From the NCBI GenBank assembly GCA_017559845.1, contig JAFYQQ010000005.1, positions 1 to 64,000 on the forward strand: a DNA stretch of 64,000 nt, given 5' to 3'. Each line of letters opens with the position of its first letter. The stretch's first letter is position 1. The position numbers and the translations under genes are program-made. The notes below the pieces were generated by a model. That model had not been told where the DNA came from and made no database searches. It was given only the letters and a program-made list of their open reading frames with translations. Source of the DNA: Bacteroidaceae bacterium. GTDB taxonomy: Bacteria; Bacteroidota; Bacteroidia; Bacteroidales; Bacteroidaceae. Positions 63,576 to 64,000 of the stretch are shown piece by piece.

Positions 63576-64000
63576 ATGAGAACAACTATTAAAAAGACTC
63601 TTGTTGCCGTTTGCGCCCTTATGGCTGGCGGAATGGCCAACGCAGAAAACGATTATACAGCCTATGTTAACCCGATGGTAGGAACGGCTGCAACAGGCCA
63701 TACTTTCCCCGGTGCAACAGTTCCCTTTGGATTGGTGCAGACTACACCTGCAACGGGTGCATGGGGTTGGGCATATTGCGGTAGCTATCAGTACAATGAC
63801 AAACGTATTTGGGGATTTGTGCAGACTGCCATCAATGGTACCGGTTGCCTGGATTTGGGTAATGTCCTTGTCATGCCTGTTACGGCTCGCAAGGACCGTA
63901 AAGACTATTACAGTAATTTTGACCATAAGAACGAATACACCTCACCGGGATATTACAGCGTATACCTTGACGAAACAGCAGTGAGGGCTGAACTTACTGC
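63576..64000 (+). CDS. GH92 family alpha-mannosidase, N-terminal part
   Basis: The frame is cut by the window end after 141 codons. A signal peptide (MRTTIKKTLVAVCALMAGGM, ending ANA) precedes YVNPMVGTAATGHTFPGATV and PFGLVQ, the N-terminal signature of GH92 exo-alpha-mannosidases, which use calcium and trim mannose from N-glycans or yeast mannan. GWAYCGSYQYNDKRIWGF also fits. It begins 21 bp after the phosphoesterase, so it is part of the same operon. Confidence 0.88.
   Translation, partial: MRTTIKKTLVAVCALMAGGMANAENDYTAYVNPMVGTAATGHTFPGATVPFGLVQTTPATGAWGWAYCGSYQYNDKRIWGFVQTAINGTGCLDLGNVLVMPVTARKDRKDYYSNFDHKNEYTSPGYYSVYLDETAVRAELT

Overview
The window looks like a chromosomal segment of a Bacteroidales bacterium, most likely in or near Prevotellaceae. 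The basis is the recurrent TAnnTTTG -7 promoter box (at least 14 sites found by eye), near absence of Shine-Dalgarno sequences, fimbrillin (Mfa/Fim-like) lipoproteins, DUF3575 and DUF5119 proteins, a type IX secretion C-terminal domain, an M64 peptidase and a GH92 glycosidase. No rRNA, CRISPR array, integrase, transposase or reverse transcriptase was recognised.

Layout. 1-3.4 kb: a tRNA-Gly, a BI-1 family membrane protein, a secreted endonuclease/exonuclease/phosphatase-fold enzyme and a Gfo/Idh/MocA oxidoreductase. 3.7-31.6 kb: a surface-structure island, all on the + strand. It starts at a promoter with a possible 18-codon leader, then an OmpA-like/DUF3575 outer-membrane protein, a DUF5119 lipoprotein, six fimbrillin-type lipoproteins, a giant (about 3,840 residue) secreted YGGG-repeat protein with a T9SS sorting domain, an S23/four-helix-bundle protein, and a second giant (2,044 residue) YGGG-repeat protein. 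The order suggests one assembly and cargo system: an outer-membrane anchor, several pilins or accessory subunits, and very large repeat adhesins.

31.7-53.8 kb is mostly core: ligA (-), dapA (+), a MaoC-like dehydratase (-), kdsA-kdsD (+, for Kdo of lipopolysaccharide), a phospholipase-D/cardiolipin-synthase-like protein, a TPR protein, a periplasmic binding-protein-like lipoprotein, pgk and nth (all -), an M64 peptidase (+), a small YtxH/holin-like envelope operon (-), then a SPOR lipoprotein, ruvX, def, a TPR protein, and the thrS-infC-rpmI-rplT translation cluster. A 1.7-kb non-coding stretch (53.8-55.5 kb) follows, packed with different repeat types.

55.5-64 kb: a collinear + strand carbohydrate operon with malQ (CBM20-containing 4-alpha-glucanotransferase), a DUF5009/HGSNAT-like membrane acyltransferase, a class II ketose-bisphosphate aldolase, a PfkB kinase, a D-lyxose/mannose isomerase, a calcineurin-like phosphoesterase and the start of a GH92 alpha-mannosidase that runs off the window. 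Together the isomerase, kinase and aldolase could take a free aldose (mannose or lyxose) to triose level.

Non-coding structure is unusually rich: an interspersed palindromic element in at least three copies, a duplicated ~225-bp multi-hairpin element bounded by TGAGnnn heptamer arrays that begin exactly at the stop codons of the two flanking convergent genes, a 9-bp coding minisatellite (Ser-Leu-Lys/Gly) at fimbrillin gene ends, and several 22-bp and 67-bp tandem repeats.
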